Part shown: in pieces, positions 53,087 to 61,650 of the stretch
How positions within the stretch are numbered: the first letter of the stretch is position 1
Layout of the letters: each line of letters starts with the position of its first letter
Assembly: GCF_038561955.2 (NCBI RefSeq)
Contig: NZ_CP138333.2
Location: 1,922,001 to 1,986,000 of the forward strand
Origin: Salinicoccus sp. Bachu38
GTDB taxonomy: Bacteria; Bacillota; Bacilli; Staphylococcales; Salinicoccaceae
Length of the DNA stretch: 64,000 bases
Direction: 5' to 3'
The notes under the pieces: generated by a model
Told to the model about the DNA's origin: nothing
The model's input: only the letters and a program-made list of their open reading frames with translations
Database searches by the model: none
Made by a program: the position numbers and the translations under genes

Positions 53087-54322
53087 ATGGTATTGAAGAG
53101 ACTCTTGATGTTATTGATGATGTCCCTGTTCCTTGTTGCGTGTGGAAATGAAGAATCAACCTCGGAAGATGTGAGCGATGCCAGTGCCAGTGAGACTGCT
53201 GAAGAAACAGCTAAACTTGAAGAGGAAAACGAAGAACTCAAGCGCAAAAAATTGGAAAAAGAGAATGAAGAGTTGCGTAAAGATCTTGAAGAACAGAAAG
53301 AAGCGGAGGATGAAGAAAACGATAAGGAAGATGAATCAGACTCCTCCAAAGATGCACAAGAATCTGCAACAGCTTCAAAAGATTCAGATGACAATGCTTC
53401 GTTAAGTGAAAATAGAACAGCCCTTGATTTCGATATCAATTCCTCCGAGGTAAAATCCCAACTACTCGGAACCACTACTGGTAATGCAGATGGTACTTTT
53501 GCACAAGATGCAATTACTCCAGGAATGTCACAAACAGAAGTGGAAGAAAAATATGGCCCTTACGATTTTACACTCTATACTAGCGGTGCTTCTCCTGCAT
53601 TCTATGGAAACCTGGCAGTAGTATATGAGCACCGTGTCCCATTCGGCCCAGGGAATGACGGTTCTGATAATACAATTGATCCAGATTATAACTACGTAGA
53701 TTCTGTTTACTATTATGCAGGCGTTCCAGAAAGTGATTTGTATAAAGCATTAGGGGAACCAGAAAGTTATGATGATGGGTCTAAAACACATAACGGACTT
53801 CCATACTATAATTATGAAGGAGAGGGCGATGATGGCCGATATTATATTACAGGAGCTACCACTATTGGTACGCCCAACGGTCAAGTAATAGGTACAATTA
53901 AACGCAGTCTATTTGAAGAAAATCCTAATATCGAGGCTGAAGAATCTGAAGAGATCAGTGCTGATGATTTCAAGATGTATGAAGGCCTCATCAACGAGTA
54001 CCTATATCGGTTAGCTGCCTACTACAATTACACTTTAAACGATGATGAAGATGATATTTTTTATTATCTCAAAGAAGGAACTCCAGCTTACGATAAAATC
54101 ATCTCAAATAAATCCAGTGGGGATTATAAAAATCATACGACCTATGAGGTCACTTTAAATGATGTCACTGATCTAGGTAATGGGACAGTAGAGTTAGACG
54201 CCTCTAGAGTTTACTCACATGCCAGTTCAAACGGCAAAAGAGTTTCAAACGTAAATTACATTATGAGCAAAGAAACCTTTGCAATTATTGACTACACACA
54301 AGTAAGTGATACTAGCTATTAA
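53087..54322 (+). CDS. Lipoprotein with coiled coil and SHASS-type domain
   Basis: The 411-residue protein has a lipoprotein signal (MVLKRLLMLLMMSLFLVACG). A highly charged Glu/Lys heptad-like region (about 40-80) and an acidic Ser-rich linker (to about 115) follow. Then comes a middle domain with TPGMSQTEVEEKYGPYD (resembling small outer-wall SmpA/BLIP-like repeats only superficially). The C-terminal domain (about 290-405) contains LAAYYNYTLNDDEDD, IISNKSSGDY and RVYSHASSNGKR. That last domain occurs twice in the lipoprotein at 5356-6819. A TTG two codons downstream is an alternative start. It lies inside a segment bounded by direct repeats. Confidence 0.75.
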   Translation: MVLKRLLMLLMMSLFLVACGNEESTSEDVSDASASETAEETAKLEEENEELKRKKLEKENEELRKDLEEQKEAEDEENDKEDESDSSKDAQESATASKDSDDNASLSENRTALDFDINSSEVKSQLLGTTTGNADGTFAQDAITPGMSQTEVEEKYGPYDFTLYTSGASPAFYGNLAVVYEHRVPFGPGNDGSDNTIDPDYNYVDSVYYYAGVPESDLYKALGEPESYDDGSKTHNGLPYYNYEGEGDDGRYYITGATTIGTPNGQVIGTIKRSLFEENPNIEAEESEEISADDFKMYEGLINEYLYRLAAYYNYTLNDDEDDIFYYLKEGTPAYDKIISNKSSGDYKNHTTYEVTLNDVTDLGNGTVELDASRVYSHASSNGKRVSNVNYIMSKETFAIIDYTQVSDTSY

Positions 54323-54333
54323 GCGTACGGGTC

Positions 54334-54413
54334 AGAGCAAGATCAGCCCTGATGAAATCAGAGAACTTATCGAAAAACTTGGCTACGAAGTCGAGAGCGT
54401 CAAATCCAGCTAG
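54334..54413 (+). pseudogene. copZ 3'-end remnant
   Basis: Twenty-six codons read SKISPDEIRELIEKLGYEVE, then SVKSS and stop, against NKISPDEIKGLIEKLGYEVE SVKSS in intact copZ. Most base differences are synonymous, so this copy was probably part of a functional gene until recently. There is no start codon or N-terminal metal site. Confidence 0.75.
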
Positions 54414-54530
54414 GAATGAACGCCAGAAACCGGACCTCCCGCCCGGTTTCTTTTTGTTTCCATGATTTTATTTTGACTACCCAGAGAATGCAGAAGAGCG
54501 CTGTCTCCCGAAATTCCGGAGCAGCACTCT
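54414..54530 (+). repeat. Direct repeat, right copy (terminator part)
   Basis: It continues the copZ remnant: GCCAGAAACCGGAC with its complementary GCCCGGTTTC and T-run, then a degenerate version of the 38-bp palindrome (54495-54530). It ends 14 bp before the stop of the convergent ATPase gene. Confidence 0.7.
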
Positions 54531-54543
54531 TAATTTTTCTATT

Positions 54544-56439
54544 TTAACTGTAGCGTTCCTGCAGTTTCTTTTCCTTCGGTGCATGTTCCCTGATCCTCCT
54601 GAGCCGCATTGCGTTCAGGATGACGAGCAGGATGCTCACTTCGTGGATCAGCATGCCGCTGGCGAGGTGGATGTAGCCGTAAAGTACACCACCGAGCAGC
54701 AGGGCGACGGTGAGCAGTGCAATGGCTGTGTTCTGCAGTATGACCTTATAAGTCATCCTGGATATCGTGAACCCGTGTGCCAGCTGTTCCATCCTCGAGC
54801 CCATGAGCACCACGTCTGCCGTCTCCATTGCGATGTCCGTTCCGCCATGTCCCATGGCGATGCCGACGTCTGCGAATGCGAGTGCGGGTGCATCGTTGAT
54901 GCCGTCGCCGACCATCATCACCTTGCGGCCGCGCTCCTTCTCATCTTCGATATACTTCATTTTGTCGTCAGGCATGAGTTCGGCGCGGAAGCCGTCCAGT
55001 CCGAGGATGTCGCTGACCTTCTTCGCCGAGTGGTAGTTGTCCCCCGTCAGCATGACAAGCGAACCGACACCTTTATCCCGCAGTGTCTGGATGGCAGTGA
55101 AGGCATCCTGTCTGATCTTGTCCATGATGGAGACGATGCCGACGATCCGGTCGTCCCGTGCGACGAATATTGCGGTGTTGCCTGCCTTCTGCTGCTCGAT
55201 ATACTTTGCTTCAGTATCCGTATCAAGCTCAATATTGTAGTCCTCCATCAGTTTTTTGTTGCCGATGATATACTTCGCGCCTTCGAATATGCCGCTGACG
55301 CCTTTGCCTTTGATGACTTCCGCGTCTTCGACTGTATCCTTGGCCACAACAATGGATTTCGATTTCGCTTCCTTGACGATGGTCTGTCCAAGGTGATGCT
55401 CACTGACCATCTCGACATTTGCGACCTGTTTCAGGAAGTTCTCTTCATCTGTACTATCGAATATCGTGATGTCTGTTACAGTCGGGCTGCCTTCCGTCAA
55501 TGTTCCCGTCTTGTCAAAGATGACCGTGTCGACCTTCGCAAAGTTGTCGATGACCTCTCCACCCTTGATGAGAGCACCGTTTTTCGCGCCATTGCCGATG
55601 CCTGCCACATATGCGACCGGTGCACCGATGATCAGTGCGCCCGGGCATGCGATGACGAGGAACGTGATGGCGAGATGCAGGTTCCGTGTAAGGAAATAGA
55701 CGATGATTGCGAGTGCGACGATCGATGGTGTGTAGTACTGTGCGAACGTGTTGAGGAACTTCTCTGTGCCGCTCTTCCGTTCCTGCGCATCCTCCACCAG
55801 TTCGATGATCTTGGAGAAGGTCGTATCCTCCCCGACTTTCGTTGCTGTCAGTTCAATATAGCCGCTGTCCAGCACGCTGCCGCTGAAGACGTCCGCTTCC
55901 TCAGTCTTGAACCGCAGGTTGGATTCCCCTGTGATGGCGGCTTCGTTGATGTGGGCCTGGCCGCTCAGGATCGTGCCATCGACCGGCACTTTGCCGCCCG
56001 GCCTCACGATGACATGGTCGCCCGCTTCCACTTCGTCCACATCCAGTTCCATCTCTTCGTCATCCCGTATGACCGTTGCCGTTGCCGGTGCCATATCCAC
56101 GAGGGACTGGATGGAACTCCGCGTCTTATTCAGTGTCCGCTTCTCGAGGTATGCCCCGAACAGGAACAGGAATGTGACAATGGCTGCTTCCGTGTATTCC
56201 TGGATGAACATCGCCCCGATGACTGCGATGGTGATGAGGAGTTCGATGCTGAAGCTCTTCATTGTCAGTGCCATCCATGCCTTGTTGATGATTGGACCGA
56301 TTGCGGTGATTGTTGCAACGATGAAAGTGATGTTTGTGACTTCACTGTAGCCAAGTATTCTGGCCAGTATGCCGATTGAGATCAATGCGCCTGAAATGTA
56401 CATCAATTGATTTAGATGCCTATTGAACCACTTGCTCAT
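54544..56439 (-). CDS. P1B-type heavy-metal ATPase with CPG motif
   Basis: The 631-residue ATPase lacks an N-terminal HMA domain. It has about eight membrane helices, the actuator TGES (about 175), the membrane metal-site motif FLVIACPGALIIGAP (CPG instead of the usual CPC, CPH or SPC), the phosphorylated Asp in FDKTGTLT, the P1B signature EHHLGQ and the hinge GDGINDAPALAFADVG. Substrate therefore uncertain: Zn/Cd, Co, Fe or Cu are possible. The copZ-like chaperone nearby argues weakly for copper. ATG at 56439 follows GAGGTGG; a GTG lies 9 bases earlier. Confidence 0.87.
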   Translation of the reverse strand: MSKWFNRHLNQLMYISGALISIGILARILGYSEVTNITFIVATITAIGPIINKAWMALTMKSFSIELLITIAVIGAMFIQEYTEAAIVTFLFLFGAYLEKRTLNKTRSSIQSLVDMAPATATVIRDDEEMELDVDEVEAGDHVIVRPGGKVPVDGTILSGQAHINEAAITGESNLRFKTEEADVFSGSVLDSGYIELTATKVGEDTTFSKIIELVEDAQERKSGTEKFLNTFAQYYTPSIVALAIIVYFLTRNLHLAITFLVIACPGALIIGAPVAYVAGIGNGAKNGALIKGGEVIDNFAKVDTVIFDKTGTLTEGSPTVTDITIFDSTDEENFLKQVANVEMVSEHHLGQTIVKEAKSKSIVVAKDTVEDAEVIKGKGVSGIFEGAKYIIGNKKLMEDYNIELDTDTEAKYIEQQKAGNTAIFVARDDRIVGIVSIMDKIRQDAFTAIQTLRDKGVGSLVMLTGDNYHSAKKVSDILGLDGFRAELMPDDKMKYIEDEKERGRKVMMVGDGINDAPALAFADVGIAMGHGGTDIAMETADVVLMGSRMEQLAHGFTISRMTYKVILQNTAIALLTVALLLGGVLYGYIHLASGMLIHEVSILLVILNAMRLRRIREHAPKEKKLQERYS

Positions 56440-56638
56440 AAGTGCCACCTCTTCCTTTATTTTTAAATCCGTGCTTCTTGTTACTTATAATTATAGAGTC
56501 AGCACGCGATTTAAAAATTGACGCCGGTCAAGTATTGGAAGCAAGTGAAAGATTATTCGCTCAGACGGGTTACAGCATACATATGAATGAAAAAAAACAG
56601 CCATTATATATAATGGCTGACCCTTGAGGTGGAAGCTT

Positions 56639-57151
56639 CTAATCAGAAGTTCCCTCATTCCCCTCTTCTCCGTTTCCTGCCTGTTCCAGCGCTTCTGCGA
56701 CCTTATCCTCCTCCACCTTGAAGTCATGATCTTCCGGTGGTCTCGGTTCCCCAGTTTCGGCAATATGCTTGATATTTTCGACCTGGAACTGCCATCCTGT
56801 GAAATCCTGGGTCACGGGCCCGAACGCATAAGGCAACCTCTCTTCGAATATGAGCTCTGTATAATAGCCGGAAGACTTCAGCCGCATGTCCACTTCTCCG
56901 ATATCCCACGTGAATCTGATGTGCTCCGGTTCTTCATGGACCAGCACATCCATCTCCTCATACTTTTCGTCTCCCAGATCGAACAGCAGCTGGTGTTCAT
57001 CTCCAGTCTTTCTGAAGGACAGCTGTGGGAACCATTGCCTGATGCCTTCTGTCGTCCCGATGTAGTTGAAAATCCGCTCTTTCGTCGCATCGATTTCCGT
57101 CCGGATCGTCTGGTAAGCGTTGTTCTCATCTTTTTGATAGAAGATTTCCAT
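56639..57151 (-). CDS. SRPBCC/AHSA1-like protein
   Basis: The 170-residue protein has the START/Bet v1-like AHSA1 pattern: IRTEIDATKERIFNYIGTTE at about 16-35, GIRQWFPQ, then FTWDIGEVD and LIFEERLPYAF strands, and ending in a long helix with a charged tail. Such proteins bind hydrophobic ligands or act as Hsp90-activator-like domains; no specific role can be given. AGTGGG lies upstream of the ATG. Confidence 0.7.
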   Translation of the reverse strand: MEIFYQKDENNAYQTIRTEIDATKERIFNYIGTTEGIRQWFPQLSFRKTGDEHQLLFDLGDEKYEEMDVLVHEEPEHIRFTWDIGEVDMRLKSSGYYTELIFEERLPYAFGPVTQDFTGWQFQVENIKHIAETGEPRPPEDHDFKVEEDKVAEALEQAGNGEEGNEGTSD

Positions 57152-57239
57152 ATTTCAACCCACTTTCAAATGGTATACTTACACCTTCACCTATACCCTA
57201 TCAAAAGGATATTAAAGAACTCCATATCACCTTGTTGCC

Positions 57240-57974
57240 CTACCGTCTGAAGCCGCCTTCACTGTTGATCACCTGTCCTGTAATCCATGCCCCTTCCCTA
57301 CTGTGGAGGAACAGGAGAAGGTTGGCGACATCGGATGGTGTGCCCCACCGTTTTGCATTGAAGCGGTTTTCAATCTCCCGGTAGAGTTCCGGATCTTCAA
57401 TGTAGCCCGTATCCGTTGGACCCGGATTCACAGCGTTGACACGGACATCCATCCTGCCCAGAATGTGGGCGGCCTGCACCGCCAGATTGGCAACTGCCGC
57501 CTTCGATACTGCATAGGGAATTTCATTTGTCATCGGGCCCATTCCCTGACCGGAGGTGAACAGGGTGATGCACCCTGCAGTGTCTTCGAAGTGCTTCCGG
57601 AACGCCTGGATCAGCAGCATGCTCGCAGTGACATTCGTCAGCAGATGGCTGTTGATCTCTTCGAATGTCCAATCTTCCATTTCGCACTCTGTACTGTATG
57701 CATGACAGAGGATCATATGGCTGACCGGTTCATACTTCGAGAGTTCAGCAAGCAGCTTTTCCACCCCTTCTTTTGTAGAGAGGTCCGAATCCCTAAGCCT
57801 TATGACCTTTTCCATGGGGTTCTTTTCGCCTGCATCCCCATAGCCGATGGCTTCATCATATTTTCCGGATCCATGCGCGTAGACCGCGTATCCCGACTCT
57901 GAAAACCTCCGTGCCAATTCGCTTCCGATGCCGCCCGGCCTGCTGACGCCGGTGATCAATATTCTCTTATACAT
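57240..57974 (-). CDS. SDR family oxidoreductase
   Basis: The 244-residue protein is an SDR with a GVSRPGGIGSELA cofactor loop, CHAYS in place of NNAG, Ser in LFTSGQGMG, Tyr-x-x-x-Lys in YAVSKAA, PGPTDTGY and C-terminal GQVINSEGGFRR. The start at 57974 follows AGGAGGAAA; the frame is open to 58097 but without a ribosome site. It is 88 bp upstream of the SRPBCC gene on the same strand. Confidence 0.82.
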   Translation of the reverse strand: MYKRILITGVSRPGGIGSELARRFSESGYAVYAHGSGKYDEAIGYGDAGEKNPMEKVIRLRDSDLSTKEGVEKLLAELSKYEPVSHMILCHAYSTECEMEDWTFEEINSHLLTNVTASMLLIQAFRKHFEDTAGCITLFTSGQGMGPMTNEIPYAVSKAAVANLAVQAAHILGRMDVRVNAVNPGPTDTGYIEDPELYREIENRFNAKRWGTPSDVANLLLFLHSREGAWITGQVINSEGGFRR

Positions 57975-58110
57975 GGACGTTTCCTCCTGTCTGCTAGACT
58001 CATCACCATTTATAATTATTAAATCAGCAACAGTTACAGTAGAGCTTATAGAGCCACTATAAGTTATCTCAGGCAGAATATAAATCGTTTTCCTCAACTG
58101 TCTAAAAAAG

Positions 58111-58145
58111 AAAGCCTGACTAATCTCTTCAGATAGTCAGGCTTT
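58111..58145 (-). terminator. Terminator of the TM2 gene
   Basis: AAAGCCTGACTA and TAGTCAGGCTTT arms; on the minus strand CTTTTTTAG follows. Confidence 0.75.
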
Positions 58146-58147
58146 AC

Positions 58148-58486
58148 TCATTCTCTTGCCAACCCCAAATTGGCAATGATTTCCCTTTCTTGCATCTCAT
58201 TTATAGTATCTACTCGCCCGCTGATGAAGAAAGCATCAACCAATACCCAAATCCCTGTTACAAATAAAGATAAACCAAGTGTTAATAGTCCGCCGATTAT
58301 AGTTGCTGCCGCCAGAGCTATGCCATAACCAATATCTCCCATGTAAAATCTATGACCTCCAAAACCGCCCAAGAAGAACCATAAAATAAATGCTATACCC
58401 TTACTTTTCTGTGATTTATCCATCTCACTACTAAGTATAGTTAGATCTTTTGTACTCATTTCCCTCTTTATATGTAAATTTGACAT
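58148..58486 (-). CDS. TM2 domain protein
   Basis: The 112-residue protein has a charged N-terminus and a TM2 domain: AFILWFFLGGFGGHRFYMGD (about 32-51), then a second helix pair and VDAFFISGRV. TM2 proteins are widespread small membrane proteins without known function. AAGGGGG lies upstream of the ATG. Confidence 0.82.
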   Translation of the reverse strand: MSNLHIKREMSTKDLTILSSEMDKSQKSKGIAFILWFFLGGFGGHRFYMGDIGYGIALAAATIIGGLLTLGLSLFVTGIWVLVDAFFISGRVDTINEMQEREIIANLGLARE

Positions 58487-58651
58487 ACCGTTTACCCCCT
58501 TCTAATAAATTAGTAACTTTTACAAAGTATACCATAAATGTATATTGTAAAATATAACTATTTATGTGGGTATTATAGAATTTAGTTTGAGCTTTACTCA
58601 TGAGCAGTTCAAGTTATAGCACCTCTTTATAAATTATCAATTCATGAAAAA

Positions 58652-58698
58652 CTCCCTTTGAAAGTTAAGACTTATAAAAGTGCAGACTTTCAAGGGAG
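58652..58698 (-). terminator. Terminator of the symporter operon
   Basis: CTCCCTTTGAAAGT and ACTTTCAAGGGAG arms with one bulge; on the minus strand TTTTTCATG follows. Confidence 0.65.
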
Positions 58699-58726
58699 CT
58701 TACAATTTCCATTTACTTGTTATTGA

Positions 58727-60196
58727 TCAGCCTCTTTTGGCCATTTCGAATTCGCGTCTCATGTCCGCAGTCGGTGCTGAACCGACTTTGGAGAACATTA
58801 CGATTGCGAGAGATGAGAATAGGAATCCTGGTATCAGTTCATACAGTTCGAAAGGAATGATGCCACCATCTGTCAGCATGCTCCAAAGTATGACAGTGAT
58901 GCCTCCTGTGAGGATTCCGGCAAGCACGCCGTTCTTCGTCGTATCTTTCCAGAACAGCGAGAACAGCAATGCCGGACCGAATGCGGCGCCGAAGCCTGCC
59001 CATGCATATCCGACCAGACCGAGTACTGAAGAGTTGGGATCCAGCCCTACAAGGGTCGCAAAAGTGATGACAAGCAGGATGGACCCGCGGATGATCCAGA
59101 ACAGTTCCTTTTCGTTGGCATTCTTCCTGAACAGTCCTTTGTATAGGTCCTCGGTCAGGCTTGTGGCTGAAACGAGCAGCTGGGTGCTGACTGTGCTCAT
59201 TACAGCAGCAAGCAGCGCTACCAGCAGGATGCTGGCGATGATCGGATGGAAGAGCGTATGGGTCAACTGGATGAAGACCGACTCGGGGTTGTCCAGGCGG
59301 TTGGAGCCGAAGTACGCGGTACCGACGACGCCGATCAGAACGGCTCCATACATCGCAATGACATTCCAGCTCGTATAGACGGCTCTGCCGAGCGTGATAT
59401 CTCTGGAAGAGTTGAAAGCCATGAATCTGAGTATGACATGGGGCTGGCCGAAGTACCCCAGTATGCCCCAGAAGAGTGCCGAGATGATGCCTAGCTGGGT
59501 AATGCCCGAGAAGGCATTCAGCCGGTCAGGTGAAACCTGGTCCACCCCGCTGATGACATTATCCCAGCCACCCAGTGCGAAAAATGTCACGGCAGGTACC
59601 AGGACGACGGCAACGAGCATGATGATCCCCTGCACGAAGTCCGTCCATGTGACGGCAAAGAACCCGCCTGTTGATGTATATATAAGGACGACTGCCGCAA
59701 TCAGCAGCACCCCGATTGTATAGGAAACGCCGAATGTCTGCTCGAATAGAAGACCGCCGGCGACAAGTCCGGAAGATACATAGAATGTGAAAAATCCGAT
59801 GATGAAAATTGCAGATACGACCTTGATGATTTTGGAAGTATCCCGTGTCCGGTTGGCCAGAAATTCCGGCAGTGTCTGTGCGTCACCGGATACGATCGTG
59901 TATTTTCTGACCTTGTTCCCGACATACTTCCAGTTCAGATAGAACCCGATGGTAAGTCCGATCGCCATCCAGAGGCCCCCGGAGAGTCCTGTGGCATATA
60001 CTGCGCCGGGAAATGCCAGGAGCAGCCATCCGCTCATGTCCGAAGCGCCGGTGCTGATGCCCCCAACAACAGGGCCGAGCTCACGCCCGCCCAGTACATA
60101 ATCGGAAAAATCATTACTTTTCTTATAGGCCAGATAACCGACCATCAGCATAAATATGAAATACAGCGAAAATGCTGTGAGTGAAATATAATCCAT
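58727..60196 (-). CDS. Sodium/proline-type symporter (PutP family)
   Basis: The 489-residue protein has about 13 membrane segments and matches PutP/OpuE of the SSS family. GGISTGASDMSGWLLLAFPG and GRELG near the N-terminus form the Na+ and substrate regions, followed by VTWTDFVQG and GYFGQPHVILRFMA. Proline is the expected substrate for nutrition or osmoprotection, but related amino acids are possible. A 45-residue membrane protein is encoded 30 bp upstream, and an RpiR-family regulator is divergent. Confidence 0.87.
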   Translation of the reverse strand: MDYISLTAFSLYFIFMLMVGYLAYKKSNDFSDYVLGGRELGPVVGGISTGASDMSGWLLLAFPGAVYATGLSGGLWMAIGLTIGFYLNWKYVGNKVRKYTIVSGDAQTLPEFLANRTRDTSKIIKVVSAIFIIGFFTFYVSSGLVAGGLLFEQTFGVSYTIGVLLIAAVVLIYTSTGGFFAVTWTDFVQGIIMLVAVVLVPAVTFFALGGWDNVISGVDQVSPDRLNAFSGITQLGIISALFWGILGYFGQPHVILRFMAFNSSRDITLGRAVYTSWNVIAMYGAVLIGVVGTAYFGSNRLDNPESVFIQLTHTLFHPIIASILLVALLAAVMSTVSTQLLVSATSLTEDLYKGLFRKNANEKELFWIIRGSILLVITFATLVGLDPNSSVLGLVGYAWAGFGAAFGPALLFSLFWKDTTKNGVLAGILTGGITVILWSMLTDGGIIPFELYELIPGFLFSSLAIVMFSKVGSAPTADMRREFEMAKRG

Positions 60197-60226
60197 GTTT
60201 CAGTGCATGCTCCTTACCCTATTGAT

Positions 60227-60364
60227 TTAGTTCAGCGAATGCTTCATACCCTTTTCGTGTCTCCGGGTCTCGCCCGACGATTGTTTCACAACGTCTAGTA
60301 TTGATAGCAGCAGAAGCATGGGCATTGGAATAAGCACAAGTAAAATAGTAAGTGTCTCTGTCAT
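60227..60364 (-). CDS. Symporter small accessory protein (45 residues)
   Basis: A short frame behind GAAGGAGGGTGATT encodes one membrane helix followed by a charged tail: MTETLTILLVLIPMPMLLLL, then SILDVVKQSSGETRRHEKGM and KHSLN. It ends 30 bp before putP and would be co-transcribed with it. Single-helix proteins of this size next to sodium:solute symporters are known as small accessory proteins. The assignment rests on position, size and topology. Confidence 0.7.
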   Translation of the reverse strand: MTETLTILLVLIPMPMLLLLSILDVVKQSSGETRRHEKGMKHSLN

Positions 60365-60439
60365 CTAATCACCCTCCTTCAAATTATCATTCAGCCTCAC
60401 TGGGCTGGTTTTTTACTCTACAGTAAAACAATCTAACAC

Positions 60440-60497
60440 TAAAATGGACCGTTGTAAACCTTATTTTATGAAAAAACGGACCACATGGACCATTTTA
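60440..60497. promoter_or_regulatory. Candidate RpiR operator repeats
   Basis: TAAAATGGACC (60440-60450) and GGACCATTTTA (60487-60497) form an inverted TAAAATGG/CCATTTTA pair, with a third GGACC at 60478-60482. They lie in the divergent region between putP's operon and the RpiR gene. A TTAACA-16-TATAGT promoter for the regulator follows at 60501-60528. Confidence 0.45.
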
Positions 60498-60564
60498 TGT
60501 TTAACAATCATCCATCCTCTGTTATAGTAGTCATGAAGTATTATATACATTTCGGGGTGAACTT

Positions 60565-61413
60565 ATGGGCAACGACAACATATTGAACTATCTGATTGAA
60601 AACAAGGACAGGATGACGAAGAAGCACCGGTATCTGGTCGACTATATACTTAAAAACCATCAGGACGTCACTCTGATGAGTGCAGCCGAGCTATCGAAAC
60701 AGGTAGGGGTCGGCAAGACGACCGTCCTCAGGTTCATCCATGAACTGGGGTTCGATTCCTTCTATGCTTTAAAAAAGGAACTGCTGAAACTTCAAAAGAA
60801 CTACTCCAACAAATGGGAAAACCTGCAGTCTTCCTACGATAGGGACGATGATGGACGGGTGGTCAATGTTGTCTGGAAGGAACAGCTGCGCCTCCTCGAC
60901 GATATGATGACACCGCATCTTCTGGAAAACTATGATGCAGCAATTGACCTGATGGCAAAAAGCCGTACCATCAACCTCCTCGGAATGCGTCCATACCGGG
61001 CAGCAGCAATTTATATGGAAGCCCTGGTACGGGAGTTCAGTCCGGGTATTCGCCAGCTCAGCCAGGATTCCGAAAGCATCATGGATCAGGTGCTCCATCT
61101 CGATTCCGAAGACGTCATCGTCATCTTCGAATATTCCCCCCACCTTGCAAAAAGTGTGGATGTCGCTGAAATTGCCCAGCAAAGGGGGATTCCGGTCATT
61201 TTCATTACCGATAACATACTCAGCCCCATCATCAAGTTTTCGGATATCGTCCTCGAGCTCAATTCGAGCCAGCAGTACTTTACACTCATCCCGATGATGG
61301 CACTGATTGAAATCATGGTGGTCGAGCTCGGACAGCGGAAGTCTTCCGATTCCGTCGACAACATCAAACAGCTCTCCACCCTCCTCAAGGAAAAGGGGTA
61401 TATGGTGGAGTGA
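60565..61413 (+). CDS. RpiR/MurR-family regulator (HTH-SIS)
   Basis: The 282-residue regulator has an RpiR HTH (AAELSKQVGVGKTTVLRFI, about 40-58) and a SIS domain (LLGMRPYRAAAIYMEALVRE, about 138-157). It is a paralogue of the regulator at 22781; the two share RPYR-AA-Y-E-L--EF-P--RQLS-D. It probably controls the divergent small protein-putP operon. CGGGGTGAAC lies before the ATG. Confidence 0.87.
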   Translation: MGNDNILNYLIENKDRMTKKHRYLVDYILKNHQDVTLMSAAELSKQVGVGKTTVLRFIHELGFDSFYALKKELLKLQKNYSNKWENLQSSYDRDDDGRVVNVVWKEQLRLLDDMMTPHLLENYDAAIDLMAKSRTINLLGMRPYRAAAIYMEALVREFSPGIRQLSQDSESIMDQVLHLDSEDVIVIFEYSPHLAKSVDVAEIAQQRGIPVIFITDNILSPIIKFSDIVLELNSSQQYFTLIPMMALIEIMVVELGQRKSSDSVDNIKQLSTLLKEKGYMVE

Positions 61414-61422
61414 CAGCAATAT

Positions 61423-61453
61423 AAAAAGGCACAGCCTGAAGCTGTGCCTTTTT
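61423..61453 (+). terminator. Terminator of the RpiR gene
   Basis: A perfect 13-bp stem AAAAAGGCACAGC with a 5-base loop and trailing T residues. Confidence 0.8.
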
Positions 61454-61650
61454 ATGATCCATCCGGAAAATGAACCCTGTTATACTCCCACCCACTCATT
61501 ATAGAATGGGGAAACTTGGGATGATGCTTTTCTCATAAAATTTTACAAGCAGTGTCTCCTGGCTTAATATTATAGTGCAGGTATACACTGGATTACAGCC
61601 GCTTCATGACAGCCGGCATATTATACTGAGGATCGGAAAGGAGGGCCTTT

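Noticed and set aside
54583-56379. A 598-codon open frame on the plus strand
   Set aside because: It lies wholly antisense to the P1B ATPase, has no ribosome site, and its Cys/His/Asp-rich composition is what the antisense of this gene would give.
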